Source: Persicaria tinctoria
Taxonomy: Eukaryota > Streptophyta > Magnoliopsida > Caryophyllales > Polygonaceae
Length of the DNA: 64,000 nt
Assembly: GCA_037127255.1 (NCBI GenBank)
Contig: JBANSL010000002.1
Span: 98,982,519 to 99,046,518, forward strand
Reading direction: 5' to 3'
A program made the position numbers and the translations under genes. The first letter of the stretch is position 1; each line of letters begins with the position of its first letter. Positions 43,851 through 54,802 of this stretch are shown here, in pieces. A model generated the notes under the pieces. It did no database searches and was not told the DNA's origin. It was given only the letters and a program-made list of their open reading frames with translations.

Positions 43851-45136
43851 TGAACCTTTGCTTGTCCTCAAGCAATAGAAAAACTCAACTTTGTAGCCCC
43901 ACAGAATAACAATTCATGTATCCACACCTCAATATTCTTTAAATGCATGAAAACTAGCAAACACAAAAGATTAATAACATCATAGCACATAATTGGAATA
44001 ATCAATGAAATCAGGCAACCATATCCATTCTAGACCTCACAGGGAATGTGTTTCACTCATGTGTTTAGGCTTTAAGATACAACTCTCAACTCAAACCAAT
44101 CATGCACTAGGCTCATAGACATTGACCACCATATCACCAATTCTTTACCGAAATGTCATTACTTGCGGGACACAATAAAGACGATAAAATGTGACATTCT
44201 TTTTTTTTCTTTTTTTTCTTTTTTTCTTGTCTTGGTGCTTTCCTTACGCGAGGCGCAAACATGGGTGTCATGAATGGCCCCGGTCTATCAACACCTCAAC
44301 TCACTAAAATGAAGTCCACTTGAACATCTTTTGACGCAAGTTGCAAACATGGGTGTCATGAATGAACCTGGTTACTCAATGATCAAGCTTCTTTTCCTAG
44401 TGGATAGTTTTCAACGCCTTTTTGCGCGAATCATACCCATGGGTGTCATGCGTAGACCCAGTTACTAAGTGCATCAACCATTGCCACCTTATTCACTACA
44501 TATTCACAAACTCAATCAAAAACTCAAACTATAAACATAAAGTCCGCAAGCAATCAAACATGTGCATCGGTCTTTCAAAAATAGATATTACAGTCAATGC
44601 GAAGAGGTAGCAACATTAGGCGAGTAAATCACACAACTGAGCAAAAGAATCCAAATAAGGCCAAATATCCTCACAGGGTCATGTCTAGAACTTCAAGATC
44701 ACCCAAAAATCAAGACTTTACGTGCTCAATTATTAACCAATCATGCCCACCAAATAGTATAGAAAACATATATCGAAGGCTTCAACAATCCAAGCACATC
44801 ATGGGGCATAAATCTCAACAGAAAATATAGAGGACAAAGGCATCCATATGAGGAAATAAGACCTATTCCTAATAATGCAAAACTAAAACTATTCTTTTTG
44901 TTTTTTTTTTTTTTTTTTTTTTTTAAGGTAAAAACTAAATATGCATACAACTAATAGAAATAAACATGCAACCTTAAAACATAAAATGCAGTGCAACTCA
45001 GAACCAAAATACAGAGAGTTTTCCAGTCTTCTCCCCCACACTTAAAACTAACATTGTCCTCAATGTAGAAAAAGGAACAAAAACATCAAAATAAAAATAA
45101 AAATAAAAGGGAAAAGAAAAGAAACAACTAACATGC
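43851..45136 (-). other. Athila 3' internal noncoding region
   Basis: No ORF is supported over 1.3 kb between the third ORF and the polypurine tract. Three repeats of CATGGGTGTCATG with different flanks occur (about 44262, 44348, 44440), as do long T runs (44192-44227, 44900-44924). Long noncoding stretches here are normal for Athila. Confidence 0.6.
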
Positions 45137-46480
45137 TCACTGCTGAGGTGGTGGAGGCGGCGGATATGGTGGGAACTGTGGATAGGCGAATCGATAGAAG
45201 TCCTCTTGCCTCTGCCATATCTGCTCCTGCATCCGTCGGATCGCCGCATGGCTCTCAGAGACATCATCCAGGCGAGCGGTCAAGCCACGGACATCACGAC
45301 GAATGTCGCCGACCTCCACGTACAACTGCTGGTTGTGGTCCCACATCGCGTCCTGGCGCTGGTGCATCTGCTGCTGGTTCTCCCACATTGCGTCTTGGCG
45401 ACGCGACATCATCTGCTGATGCTCCCACATGGTGTTCTGCTGGAGAGACATATCAGCTATCTGCTGTGCCAGCGAGTAATAATCTGGACCAGCACCTCCA
45501 GCTGTGCCAGAAGGTCCAGCTCCTCCAAAATCTGTCTGCACTCTGGGAACATCCTCAGCATCCTCCTGCTCAGCATCAGGGACCTGCTCCTCCTCATCAT
45601 CGTCATCCTCCTCCATCTCATCCCCCATAAAGAAATCAGCAGATGTAGGGCCAAATGGGAGATGACGGGGCAATCTCAATTGGATGCTCCCCTGATGACC
45701 TTCCCTCCAGATCCACATCGGCGCTCTGCCCTCCAGGTGGCCAGTTTTCCTCAACTGGGCCTCATCATAAAGAAATGATCCATGCTGAATGTCATGGACA
45801 GCGCTCATATCAATGCAGGTGCGTGCTATGAGGGTAATAAGACCCCCAAAGCTGATAGTGGCCTTGCTGCGCTTGTCCATTATGTCCTTGCAGTTCATCA
45901 AAAAGAGATCGACCCAACCCGGAACTACAGGGCTCTCCGGCGCCAGACACCATAGGAATGACATGTCCTTCAGCGAGATCTTGTTGACCTCAGCCTGTGC
46001 AAAGAAGGTATTCGCCAGCACCTTGTGAATCAGTCGGAGTGCAGGATGGCGAATACTGGAGTTGTACTGACCCTTCTTGGCCTCAAAAGGCACCCTAGTA
46101 GCTGCCATCCAGAAAGCAACAGGGCCCTCACCCTTGCAGACATCAAGCCAACCAGCAGTCGGCGCAGCAGTAACTCCCAAAATCTGTCCTAATCTCTCCT
46201 TGGAGAGTGTAAAATCTCGCCCAAGCAACCGAAATTCAATAGCAGTACGCCCTACACTCAAGGTCGCTAAAAATTCCTTACATAAACTAGGATAAGTGGG
46301 CGCATTCTTCTCTAAGAACTGGCCTAACCCCCCATGGTCTAACAGTTGCCTAGTACATGTATCCATCTGTAACAATCTAAGAGTAGGCTCATGAAAAAAT
46401 TTCGTTACAAAGAAGTTTCTAGTGTTCAAAGCGGTCCACCTTTCCTTCTGATTTCGACTCATTCCATGAGGGCGAGACAT
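45137..46480 (-). CDS. Athila third ORF (ATHILA/env-position protein)
   Basis: This 447-residue open frame lies downstream of integrase. Its N-terminal half matches the plant ATHILA ORF family (PF03078) in character: ALNTRNFFVTKFFHEPTL, LLDHGGLGQFL, EFLATLSVG, IEFRLLGRDFTLS and the LAPESPVVPGWVDLFL segment. An acidic stretch (EMEEDDDDEEEQVPDAE, about residues 275-300) follows, then a Gln/Met/Trp-rich coiled-coil-like repeat (WEHQQMMSRRQDAMWENQ) and a Pro-rich tail (YPPPPPPQQ). No signal peptide or membrane span is evident, so calling it an envelope protein would be unjustified. Its function is unknown; it is intact here. Confidence 0.75.
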   Translation of the reverse strand: MSRPHGMSRNQKERWTALNTRNFFVTKFFHEPTLRLLQMDTCTRQLLDHGGLGQFLEKNAPTYPSLCKEFLATLSVGRTAIEFRLLGRDFTLSKERLGQILGVTAAPTAGWLDVCKGEGPVAFWMAATRVPFEAKKGQYNSSIRHPALRLIHKVLANTFFAQAEVNKISLKDMSFLWCLAPESPVVPGWVDLFLMNCKDIMDKRSKATISFGGLITLIARTCIDMSAVHDIQHGSFLYDEAQLRKTGHLEGRAPMWIWREGHQGSIQLRLPRHLPFGPTSADFFMGDEMEEDDDDEEEQVPDAEQEDAEDVPRVQTDFGGAGPSGTAGGAGPDYYSLAQQIADMSLQQNTMWEHQQMMSRRQDAMWENQQQMHQRQDAMWDHNQQLYVEVGDIRRDVRGLTARLDDVSESHAAIRRMQEQIWQRQEDFYRFAYPQFPPYPPPPPPQQ

Positions 46481-47202
46481 TATGAATTGAAGCTAAGAAT
46501 ATGACCCAAACGAATGGAATCGAAGAAAAACTTACGGAGAAACAGCTTCTGCAGAGGCCGCGGGGCAGCCAAGGGAGGCGACGGGGCGGCCGGCGACGAG
46601 GGCGGCCGCGGGGCGGCGGAGCAGGTGACGGGGCGGCCGGCGATTTTCTGGATTTCTTCACTCCGACGTCGGATCTGCTCTCCGACGTCCCAAACTTCCT
46701 CCCTCCGTGGTGGATTTGAAGAAAAAGTTAGAGATCTCTTGGGAAACGGCCGGTTTTTGTGTAGATCTAGAGGGGAGAGGTGATTAGGTGGAGAATGTGG
46801 AGGAAGAATATGAGAAAGGAGATTTTATGTGGAGTTTGGGGAAAAGTGGAAAGCTTGGAGGTGATTTTAATGGAGGATTTGGAGTTTGAAGGAGGAAGGA
46901 GAAGAAAGCTTTTGAAGGGCGAAGGGGCGGCTAAGGAAGAAGATATGATAGAAGAAGATAGAAGATAGGGTTAAGTGGTGTGGCATGGGGGCCCACACGG
47001 GCCCCTAAAAAATTTCCAACCCGGCTTAGGCCGCGGGGCGGCCCGCTATGTTGCCGTCTTCTTCCTTTTCTCTTTTCTTCCTGCCATGTGAACTAACACC
47101 TAAAAATAATAAAAATAATAAAAATAATAACTAACCTATTACCTTGGGTTGCCTCCCAAGCAGCGCCTTCGGTTACCGTCGCTGGCTCGACGTTATGACC
47201 CC
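46481..47202 (-). other. Athila spacer between integrase and third ORF
   Basis: Noncoding, with the GC-rich motif CCGCGGGGC(G/A)GCC at about 46557-46640 and again at 47031-47043, and a small AATAATAAA tandem repeat (47105-47130). Frames covering it on the plus strand are products of its skewed composition. Confidence 0.6.
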
Positions 47203-48510
47203 TTAATGATCGTCAGCAATTGGTTCAGTGAGAACCAACTCATCACCGTCATGTTTGACAAAGCTCTCATAATATGGTTTAACTCGATGGCCATTTACTT
47301 TGAATATGTCTCCATTTCTCTCGTTTAGTAACTCTACTGCACCATGAGAAAAGACATTAGTAATCACATATGGTCCTGTCCATCTAGAGCGAAGCTTACC
47401 TGGGAAGAGTTGTAGGCGTGATTGAAATAGAAGGACCTTTTCCCCAACTTTGAGGTCCTTTCGCAAGATATGTTTATCATGCCATGCCTTAGTCTTCTCT
47501 TTGTAGGTGACGGAGTTATCATAGGCATCCAGTCTCAACTCCTCCAACTCCTGCAGCTGTAGTTTCCTGAACTCCCCAACTTCGTCAATCTGCATGTTGC
47601 ACTGCTTCACCGCCCAATATGCTTTATGTTCGAGCTCGACAGGAAGATGACAAGCCTTTCCATAGACCAATCGAAACGGAGACATCCCAATGGGAGTCTT
47701 GTAAGCCGTTCGATAAGCCCATAGAGCATCATCAAGTCTGACACTCCAGTCCTTCCTATTTGGGGCAACAGTCTTCTCCAAGATAGTCTTTATTTCGCGA
47801 TTAGACACCTCAGCTTGCCCATTTGTCTGGGGGTGGTATGCAGTGGACACCCTCTGAGTAACATGATATTTCTTTAAAAGCGCACTCACAGTCTTGTTGC
47901 AGAAATGGGTCCCTTTATTACTGATTAGTGCTTTTGGAACTCCAAATCTAGAGAATAACTCCTTGAGGAAACCTGCAACTACTTTCGAATCATCAGTTCT
48001 GGTGGCCTTCGCCTCCACCCACTTAGAGACGTAGTCCACCGCAAGCAAAATATATAGGTTCCCAAAGGAGTTAGGGAATGGTCCCATGAAGTCAATGCCC
48101 CAAACATCAAAAATCTCACAGAATATCATGCGAGTTTGTGGCATCTCATTCCTCTTGGAAAGATTCCCAACTCTCTGACAGCGATCGCAGGATTTGCAAA
48201 AAGCATACGAATCACGAAATATATGTGGCCAAAAGAATCCTGCATCAAGTACCTTCCTGGTTGTCTTTTGTGGGCCAAAGTGTCCACCACATTCATGGGA
48301 ATGACAAAAGTTTAGGACAGATTGTACCTCATCGTCGGGAAGACACCGACGTATCACCTGATCAGCACAATGCTTCCATAGGTAGGGGTCATCCCAGACG
48401 TAGAAGCGAGCATCGTGGCGTATCTTGTCCTTTTGAGCCTTAGAAAAGTTGGGTGGAAACTCTTCCGACACTAAAAAGCAAAAGTGACCTCCTTCTTCAG
48501 CAGCTCTCAC
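47203..48510 (-). pseudogene. Athila integrase, with RNase H deleted upstream
   Basis: The frame begins in the linker after RNase H ([20 protein letters not shown]) and holds the HHCC zinc-binding region ([11 protein letters not shown]...[11 protein letters not shown]) and the integrase core (PF00665). The first acidic residue (WGIDFMGPF) and the glutamate ([12 protein letters not shown]) are present. The second aspartate is replaced: LISNKGTHF where Athila has D before the G-x-HF motif, consistent with a GAT to AAT change. A C-terminal domain follows ([25 protein letters not shown]). The N-terminal leader of this ORF is a join of RT-end sequence and post-RNase H linker. It is unlikely to integrate DNA. 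Confidence 0.8.
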
Positions 48511-51500
48511 AAGGGTGAGGTGATTTTTGAAAAGTCCTTAATGAACCTGCGGTAGAATCCTGCATGGCCTAAAAAGGAACGAACTTCACGCACATTAGTA
48601 GGATAAGGCAATGATTGAATGATGTCAATCTTTGCCTTATCAACCTCAATCCCTTTATGGGACACAATGTGACCCAAAACAATGCCTTCCTCAACCATAA
48701 AGTGACACTTTTCTGAATTGAGCACTAAGTTAGTGTCAACACATCTCCTAAGCACAAGCGCCAGATGGTTGAGGCAAGCATCAAAACTATCACCATGGAC
48801 TGTGAAATCATCCATAAAAACCTCAATAAATTGCTCTATATATTCAGAGAAGATGCTTACCATACACCGTTGGAATGTCCCAGGAGCGTTGCACAAGCCA
48901 AAAGGCATTCTGCGATATGCAAAAGTGCCAAACGGACAAGTGAATGTTGTCTTTTCTTGATCCTCTGGTGCAATGGCTATCTGAAAGTACCCTGAATATC
49001 CATCTAAAAAGCAGTAATATGGACGACCAGCAAGTCTTTCAAGCATTTGATCAATGAAAGGTAAGGGAAAGTGATCTTTTCGAGTTACCGCATTCAACTT
49101 ACGGTAATCGATGCAAACTCTCCAGCCTGATTGGACTCTGGTAGGGACCAACTCACCTTCTTGATTCTCAACTACTGTAATGCCTCCCTTCTTTGGTACT
49201 ACCTGCGTTGGACTTACCCATTGACTATCAGAGATGGGATAGATCATACCTGCCTGAAGGAGTTTGAGAACCTCCTTCTTCACTACATCCATCATAGGTG
49301 GGTTGAGTCTCCGTTGAGGTTGCCTTGAAGGTTTGGCTCCCTCTTCTAATAAGATCCTGTGCATGCAAGTAGCTGGGCTGATTCCCTTGATATCCGCTAT
49401 GGTCCATCCCAGAGCTGTTCTATGCTCTTTGAGCACTCCGACCAACCTATCTTCCTGTTCTTTGGTAAGCTTGTTAGAGATGATGACATGCAAGGTGTCA
49501 CCTTCCCCAACAAATGCATATTTCAGATGCTCAGGAAGAGGCTTTAGCTCAACTTCAGGTGCCTGCACGATAGAAGGTAAGAGCTTGTCAGTCGGAATGG
49601 TTAATGCCATAAAGGTTTCTTCTTGTGATTTGGAGGGGAGGGAAGACAAGTCTCTTATGGTATCCTGCAGGTTAGCAGTCAAAGCATAATTCAATGAGAG
49701 CTCCTCAACAGGAGTTTCCAAAGCTACCTGCAGGTCATCTACACAGCTCATATCAAAGGTATCCTGCATACAAGCATCAATGGTATCCATAAAGCATAAG
49801 GAATGATCATCAGAAGGGAATTTCATAGCATCATATATATTGTATTCAACCTTCTCACCATCAAATTCCATAGTCAAAGAACCAGAATACACATCAATTT
49901 TTGTTCTAGCAGTCTTTAAAAAGGGCCTTCCTAGCAGAATAGGGGCCTCTTGATTACCATGCTCCATATCCAAGACAAAGAAATCAGCAGGAAAGATCAA
50001 ATTGTCAACCATAACCAACACATCCTCAACTATGCCTCTAGGAAAAGCATTTGATCTATCCGCCAATTGAATCACCACTCTAGTCTCATGCAAAGGTCCT
50101 AAACCCAATGATTCATACAGAGAATAAGGTAAAACATTAATAGATGCACCCAAGTCTAACAAAGCTTTATCAAACTTAGTTTCACCTATCACACATGGAA
50201 TTGTAAACATGCCAGGGTCGCTACATTTCTTAGGCATACGCTTTTGAAACACAGCAGACACATGTTCGCTTACCTTAACCTTCTGCTTCCCTTTCAACTT
50301 TTGATTCCTCTTTATTGTGCAAAGTTCCTTGAGAAATTTGGCATAACGAGGAATACTTTTAATCAGATTGAGTAAAGGGATGTTTACCTCGCACTTACTG
50401 AACGTTTCAAAGATCTCTTTATCATTGTCTGGTCTTTTTGTGTCTCTGAGTGCTTCAGGAAAGGGAGCAACGGGTTTAAAAGAATTAAGAGGAGGAAAAT
50501 CAGGTCGAACATACCCGTCAGAAGCGGTACTGGAGGGGCCGCGGGGCGGCTCAGCTTGGCCGCAGGGCGGCGGGCGATTTTCCTCGTCGTCCAAATCGCC
50601 TTGGCCGCGGGGCGGCTCAGAGGTGCCGCGGGGCGGCTGGCGATTTTCCGTATCTCCAGAATCGCTTTGGCCGCGGGGCGGCGCAGGGGTGTCGCGGGGC
50701 GGCTGGCGATTGCGAACCTCCTCTTCTTTGTCGTTCGCACCTGTTTCAAAATATTCTATGTTAGTATCATTATGGGGAGTGGAGATCAGCTCCTTACCAC
50801 TTCTTAGCGTCACAACGCTGACGTTCTCCTTGGGATTCACCACCGTCTGAGATGGTAGCTGATTTGAGTCCTTTGCCAGCAGTTCGCTCAGCGATTGAGC
50901 CATTTGGCTAAGTTGCTTCTCCATATTCTTTTGGTGCTCATCTTGTCTCTTTTGGTGCTCAGCTTGACCCAGGACAATCTTTGTGAGAGCTTTGAGAGGG
51001 TCCTCATTGGATTGATTATCAGTTGGTGGAGGTCCTCTCTGCCTTTGATCAAATTGTTGCTGAGGTCTGAAGTTGGATCCTCCTTGTGGATTGAAAGGGG
51101 CTTGGTTATTACCATAGCCATACCCCTGGTAACCTGCATTATAGTTGTTATTGTATTGATTGGGATTAGCATAGTTACCATACCTGGATCGCTGAGGAAC
51201 AAAGTTCCCCATTGCATTCAACTCTACATTTGGCTCCTGCAGCATTGGACAAGTGTCCGTCGGGTGATAGAGATCAGCGCAAATGGCGCATGCCTTAAGT
51301 TGTTGTGGGGTTCCTTGTAGCAGGAACCTTTTCATCATATCTTTCAATTCAACCACATCGCTATGTAATGCGGTAGTTGAGGAGTCCACGGCGAGTACCC
51401 CTCTAGCATGAAGTCCCTTGCTGAATTGCCTAGAGCCATCAGCCAGCTCTGTAAACACCTCCCAAGCAGCATTGGGTGTTTTGTTCAAGATGCTGCCTCC

Positions 51501-52205
51501 ACAGGCAGAGTTCACCGTCTTGCGCTCCTCGTCAAGCAATCCATTGAATAGAAAGAGCACTAAATCCTTCTTTGAAAAATCATGGTGGGGGCAACTAGAG
51601 CAAAGCTTCTTGAAGCGCTCAAAGTACTCGTAGAGTGTCTCTGTAGCTTTCTGGTCAATGCTGCTGATGTCCTTTTTCAGACTGTTCAATTTGGTTGCAG
51701 GAAAGTACTTTTCCAGAAAGAGACGCTTCAACTGTATCCATGTTGTTGCACTACCTGGTGGCAAGTAGTAGAACCACTCATTAGCATCGTCCTTAAGCGA
51801 AAAGGGGAATGCCCTCAACTTGATTTGCTCCTCTGTGATGTTGCCTGGTTTCATTCCTACCACGACAGTATGGAATTCAAATAAGTGCTTGTGGGGGTCC
51901 TCACCACTCAACCCATGGAATTTGGGTAAGAGATGAACCACCCCAGACTTCAGCTCAAAATTGTTGCCATCAGCAAGTTCAGGAAACTCGATAGCTAATG
52001 GTTGTTGGGCTAAGTTTGGTGTAGTGAGCTCCTTCAGCGTTCGATTATCCTCATTACCAGCCATCTCTATACTCTCTTCTTCTCCTTGATCGAAAGGTAA
52101 CTCTCGAAAACGATCACGAGCTTCTCGCCTCAATCTAGAGAGAGTCCTCTCAATCTCCGAATCTAAAGACAATAGAGATGAGTTAGTAGCACGAGTGTGG
52201 ACCAT
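48507..52205 (-). CDS. Athila gag-protease-reverse transcriptase
   Basis: The likely start is ATG 52205 ([10 protein letters not shown]), the usual Athila gag opening; the frame itself is open 27 bases further. Gag (PF03732) covers about residues 100-240 ([32 protein letters not shown]), with a zinc knuckle [14 protein letters not shown] (about 305-320). A Pro-Pro-Arg-Gly-rich insert lies at 50530-50710, encoded by the GC-rich motif. The protease has [13 protein letters not shown] (about residue 680). RT (PF00078) shows [29 protein letters not shown] and [13 protein letters not shown]. The frame stops at TGA 48507-48509 in [20 protein letters not shown], and the RNase H coding sequence that should follow is absent. 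Confidence 0.88.
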   Translation of the reverse strand: MVHTRATNSSLLSLDSEIERTLSRLRREARDRFRELPFDQGEEESIEMAGNEDNRTLKELTTPNLAQQPLAIEFPELADGNNFELKSGVVHLLPKFHGLSGEDPHKHLFEFHTVVVGMKPGNITEEQIKLRAFPFSLKDDANEWFYYLPPGSATTWIQLKRLFLEKYFPATKLNSLKKDISSIDQKATETLYEYFERFKKLCSSCPHHDFSKKDLVLFLFNGLLDEERKTVNSACGGSILNKTPNAAWEVFTELADGSRQFSKGLHARGVLAVDSSTTALHSDVVELKDMMKRFLLQGTPQQLKACAICADLYHPTDTCPMLQEPNVELNAMGNFVPQRSRYGNYANPNQYNNNYNAGYQGYGYGNNQAPFNPQGGSNFRPQQQFDQRQRGPPPTDNQSNEDPLKALTKIVLGQAEHQKRQDEHQKNMEKQLSQMAQSLSELLAKDSNQLPSQTVVNPKENVSVVTLRSGKELISTPHNDTNIEYFETGANDKEEEVRNRQPPRDTPAPPRGQSDSGDTENRQPPRGTSEPPRGQGDLDDEENRPPPCGQAEPPRGPSSTASDGYVRPDFPPLNSFKPVAPFPEALRDTKRPDNDKEIFETFSKCEVNIPLLNLIKSIPRYAKFLKELCTIKRNQKLKGKQKVKVSEHVSAVFQKRMPKKCSDPGMFTIPCVIGETKFDKALLDLGASINVLPYSLYESLGLGPLHETRVVIQLADRSNAFPRGIVEDVLVMVDNLIFPADFFVLDMEHGNQEAPILLGRPFLKTARTKIDVYSGSLTMEFDGEKVEYNIYDAMKFPSDDHSLCFMDTIDACMQDTFDMSCVDDLQVALETPVEELSLNYALTANLQDTIRDLSSLPSKSQEETFMALTIPTDKLLPSIVQAPEVELKPLPEHLKYAFVGEGDTLHVIISNKLTKEQEDRLVGVLKEHRTALGWTIADIKGISPATCMHRILLEEGAKPSRQPQRRLNPPMMDVVKKEVLKLLQAGMIYPISDSQWVSPTQVVPKKGGITVVENQEGELVPTRVQSGWRVCIDYRKLNAVTRKDHFPLPFIDQMLERLAGRPYYCFLDGYSGYFQIAIAPEDQEKTTFTCPFGTFAYRRMPFGLCNAPGTFQRCMVSIFSEYIEQFIEVFMDDFTVHGDSFDACLNHLALVLRRCVDTNLVLNSEKCHFMVEEGIVLGHIVSHKGIEVDKAKIDIIQSLPYPTNVREVRSFLGHAGFYRRFIKDFSKITSPL

Positions 52206-52261
52206 ATAAGGGGTCCACACAAAAATTAGCAATTAAAACAACACAAGAATTCAATCAGAGC

Positions 52262-52280
52262 TTCCCCGGCAACAGCGCCA
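52262..52280 (-). other. Athila primer-binding site (tRNA-Asp)
   Basis: On the minus strand TGGCGCTGTTGCCGGGGAA follows the 5' LTR after 4 bases. It is complementary to the 3' end of plant tRNA-Asp(GTC) with one mismatch, the primer known for Athila elements. Confidence 0.8.
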
Positions 52281-52284
52281 AATT

Positions 52285-52410
52285 TGACAAGAGGAAAACC
52301 TGTCGTTGTCCTTGCCAAAAGAATACTCAAACTCACAACTAGTATAGTGTCTAAGTAAGAGATCGATCCACAGGGAAATCTATTCAATTCAAGTGTGATT
52401 CTAATCGCTA
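52285..52410 (-). repeat. Athila 5' LTR, remaining 126 bp
   Basis: The stretch from TGACAAGAGG to CTAATCGCTA matches 42609-42734 with one difference. The other roughly 1.1 kb of the LTR, including the promoter, is missing; satellite-derived sequence follows. Confidence 0.85.
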
Positions 52411-52529
52411 ATCGGAGACCAAGTTTTATATTGTATTTATTTACTCTGTAACTTGAGTTTTTCTATTGCTTGAGGACAAGCAAAGGTTCAAGTGTGGGGG
52501 AATTTGATAGAGCATATTTAGTGTTGCAT
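52411..52529. other. Junction of scrambled satellite scraps and inverted Athila fragment
   Basis: 52411-52454 consists of three short pieces of the 168-bp satellite in reverse orientation (ATCGGAGACCAA, AAGTTTTATATTGTATTTAT, ACTCTGTAACTTG), with the parts between them skipped. 52453-52529 is a perfect reverse complement of about 43812-43888, that is internal Athila sequence, polypurine tract and LTR start. The tandem array begins straight after. Confidence 0.75.
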
Positions 52530-54802
52530 AAGATTTTGATATATTTTCGTGTACAGTACCCTAGCTTAAGATTTCGATATATTTTCGTGTTTAAGATTTC
52601 AATATATTTTCGTGTACAGTACCCTATGAGAAAATGGCGAAATATGCGACGGACTTAAAACAGGGAATATTGGTCTCCGATTCAATAAATACAATATAAA
52701 ACTTGTATCTACCAAGTTACAAAGTCATTAGAGTTGAGGCTCTGCCATTTTGGATAGTTTAAGATTTCGATATATTTTCGTGTTTAAGATTTCGATATAT
52801 TTTCGTGTACAGTACCCTATGAGAAAATGGCGAAATATGCGACGGACTCAAAACATGGAATATTGGTCTCTGATTCAATAAATACAATATAAAACTTGTA
52901 TCTACCAAGTTACAGAGTCATTAGAGTTGAGGCTCTGCCATTTTGGATAGCTTTGGATTTCGATATATTTTCGTGTACAGTACCCTATGAGAAAATGGCG
53001 AAATATGCGACGGACTTAAAACATTGAATATTGGTCTCCGATTAAATAAATACAATATAAAACTTGTATCTACCAAGTTACAGAGTCGTTAGAGTTGAGG
53101 CTCTGCCATTTTGGATAGCTTAAGATTTCGATATATTTTCGTGTACAGTACCCTATGAGAAAATGGCGAAATATGCGACGGACTTAAAACAGGGAATATT
53201 GGTCTCTGATTCAATAAATACAATATAAAACTTGTATCTACCAAGTTACAGAGTCATTTGAGTTGAGGCTCTGCCATTTTGGATAGCTTAAGATTTCGAT
53301 ATATTTTCGTGTACAGTACCCTATGAGAAAATTGCGAAATATGCGACGGAGTTAAAACATGGAATATTGGTCTCCGATTCGGTAAATACAATATAAAACT
53401 TGTATCTACCAAGTTATAGAGTCATTAGAGTTGAGGGTCTGCCATTTTGGATAGCTTAAGATTTCGATATATTTTCGTGTACAGTACCCTATGAGAAAAT
53501 GGCGAAATATGCGACGGACTTAAAACAGGGAATATTGGTCTCCGATTCAATAAATACAATATAAAACTTGTATCTACCAAGTTACAGAGTCATTAGAGTT
53601 GAGGCTCTTCCATTTTGGATAGCTTAAGATTTCGATATATTTTCGTGTACAGTACCCTATGAGAAAATGGCGAAATATGCGACGGACTTAAAACAGGGAA
53701 TATTGGTCTCCGATTCAATAAATACAATATAAAACTTGTATCTACCAAGTTACAGAGTCATTAGAGTTGAGGCTCTTCCATTTTGGATAGCTTAAGATTT
53801 CGATATATTTTCGTGTACAGTACCCTATGAGAAAATGGCGAAATATGCGATGGACTTAAAACATTGAATATTGGTCTCCGATTAAATAAATACAATATAA
53901 AACTTGTATCTACCAAGTTACAGAGTCGTTAGAGTTGAGGCTCTGCCATTTTGGATAGCTTAAGATTTCGATATATTTTCGTGTACAGTACCCTATGAGA
54001 AAATGGCGAAATATGCGACGGACTTAAAACATGGAATATTGGTCTCCGATTCAATAAATGCAATATAAAACTTGTATCTACCAAGTTACAGAGTCATTAG
54101 AGTTGAGGGTCTGCCATTTTGGATAGGTTAACATTTCGATATATTTTCGTGTACAGTACCCTATGAGAAAATGGAAAAATATGCGACGGACTCAAAACAT
54201 GGAATATTGGTCTCTGATTCAATAAATACAATATAAAACTTGTATCTACCAAGTTACAGAGTCATTAGAGTTGAGGCTCTGCCATTTTGGATAGCTTAAG
54301 ATTTCAATATATTTTCGTGTACAGTACCCTATGAGAAAATGGCGAAATATGCGACGGACTTAAAACAGGGAATATTGGTCTCCGATTCAATAAATACAAT
54401 ATAAAACTTGTATCTACCAAGTTACAGAGTCATTAGAGTTGAGGCTCTACTATTTTGGATAGTTTAAGATTTCGATATATTTTCGTGTACAGTACCCTAT
54501 GAGAAAATGGCAAAATATGCGACGGACTCAAAACATAGAATATTGGTCTCTGATTCAATAAATACAATATAAAACTTGTATCTACCAAGTTACAGAGTCG
54601 TTAGAGTTGAGGCTCTGCCATTTTGGATAGCTTAAGATTTCGATATATTTTCGTGTACAGTACCCTATGAGAAAATGGCGAAATATGCGACGGACTTAAA
54701 ACATGGAATATTGGTCTCCGATTCAATAAATACAATATAAAACTTGTATCTACCAAGTTACAGAGTCATTAGAGTTGAGGGTCTGCCATTTTGGATAGCT
54801 TA

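Larger units (their letters stand above)
42609..52410 (-). mobile_element. Athila-type Ty3/Gypsy retrotransposon, 5' LTR truncated
   Basis: Minus-strand order: broken 5' LTR (52410-52285), primer site for tRNA-Asp, gag-PR-RT (52205-48507), integrase (48510-47203), a third ORF of ATHILA type (46480-45137), long noncoding 3' part, polypurine tract and 3' LTR (43836-42609). This is the Athila lineage layout. The first about 126 bp shared by both LTRs differ at one position, so the insertion is young. It is defective: RNase H is deleted, there is a stop after RT, and the integrase has an active-site change. The 5' LTR is cut off at a junction with satellite DNA. Confidence 0.88.

Noticed and set aside
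45133..45778. Plus-strand ORFs over the Athila third ORF
   Set aside because: Antisense shadows of the intact minus-strand ORF.
45137..46480. Retroviral-type envelope gene
   Set aside because: The position is env-like, but no signal peptide, cleavage site or membrane span is visible; the ATHILA family label is safer.
50368..50850. Plus-strand ORF of 160 residues with WPRGG repeats
   Set aside because: Antisense of the Athila gag-pol insert with GC-rich repeats; no independent support.
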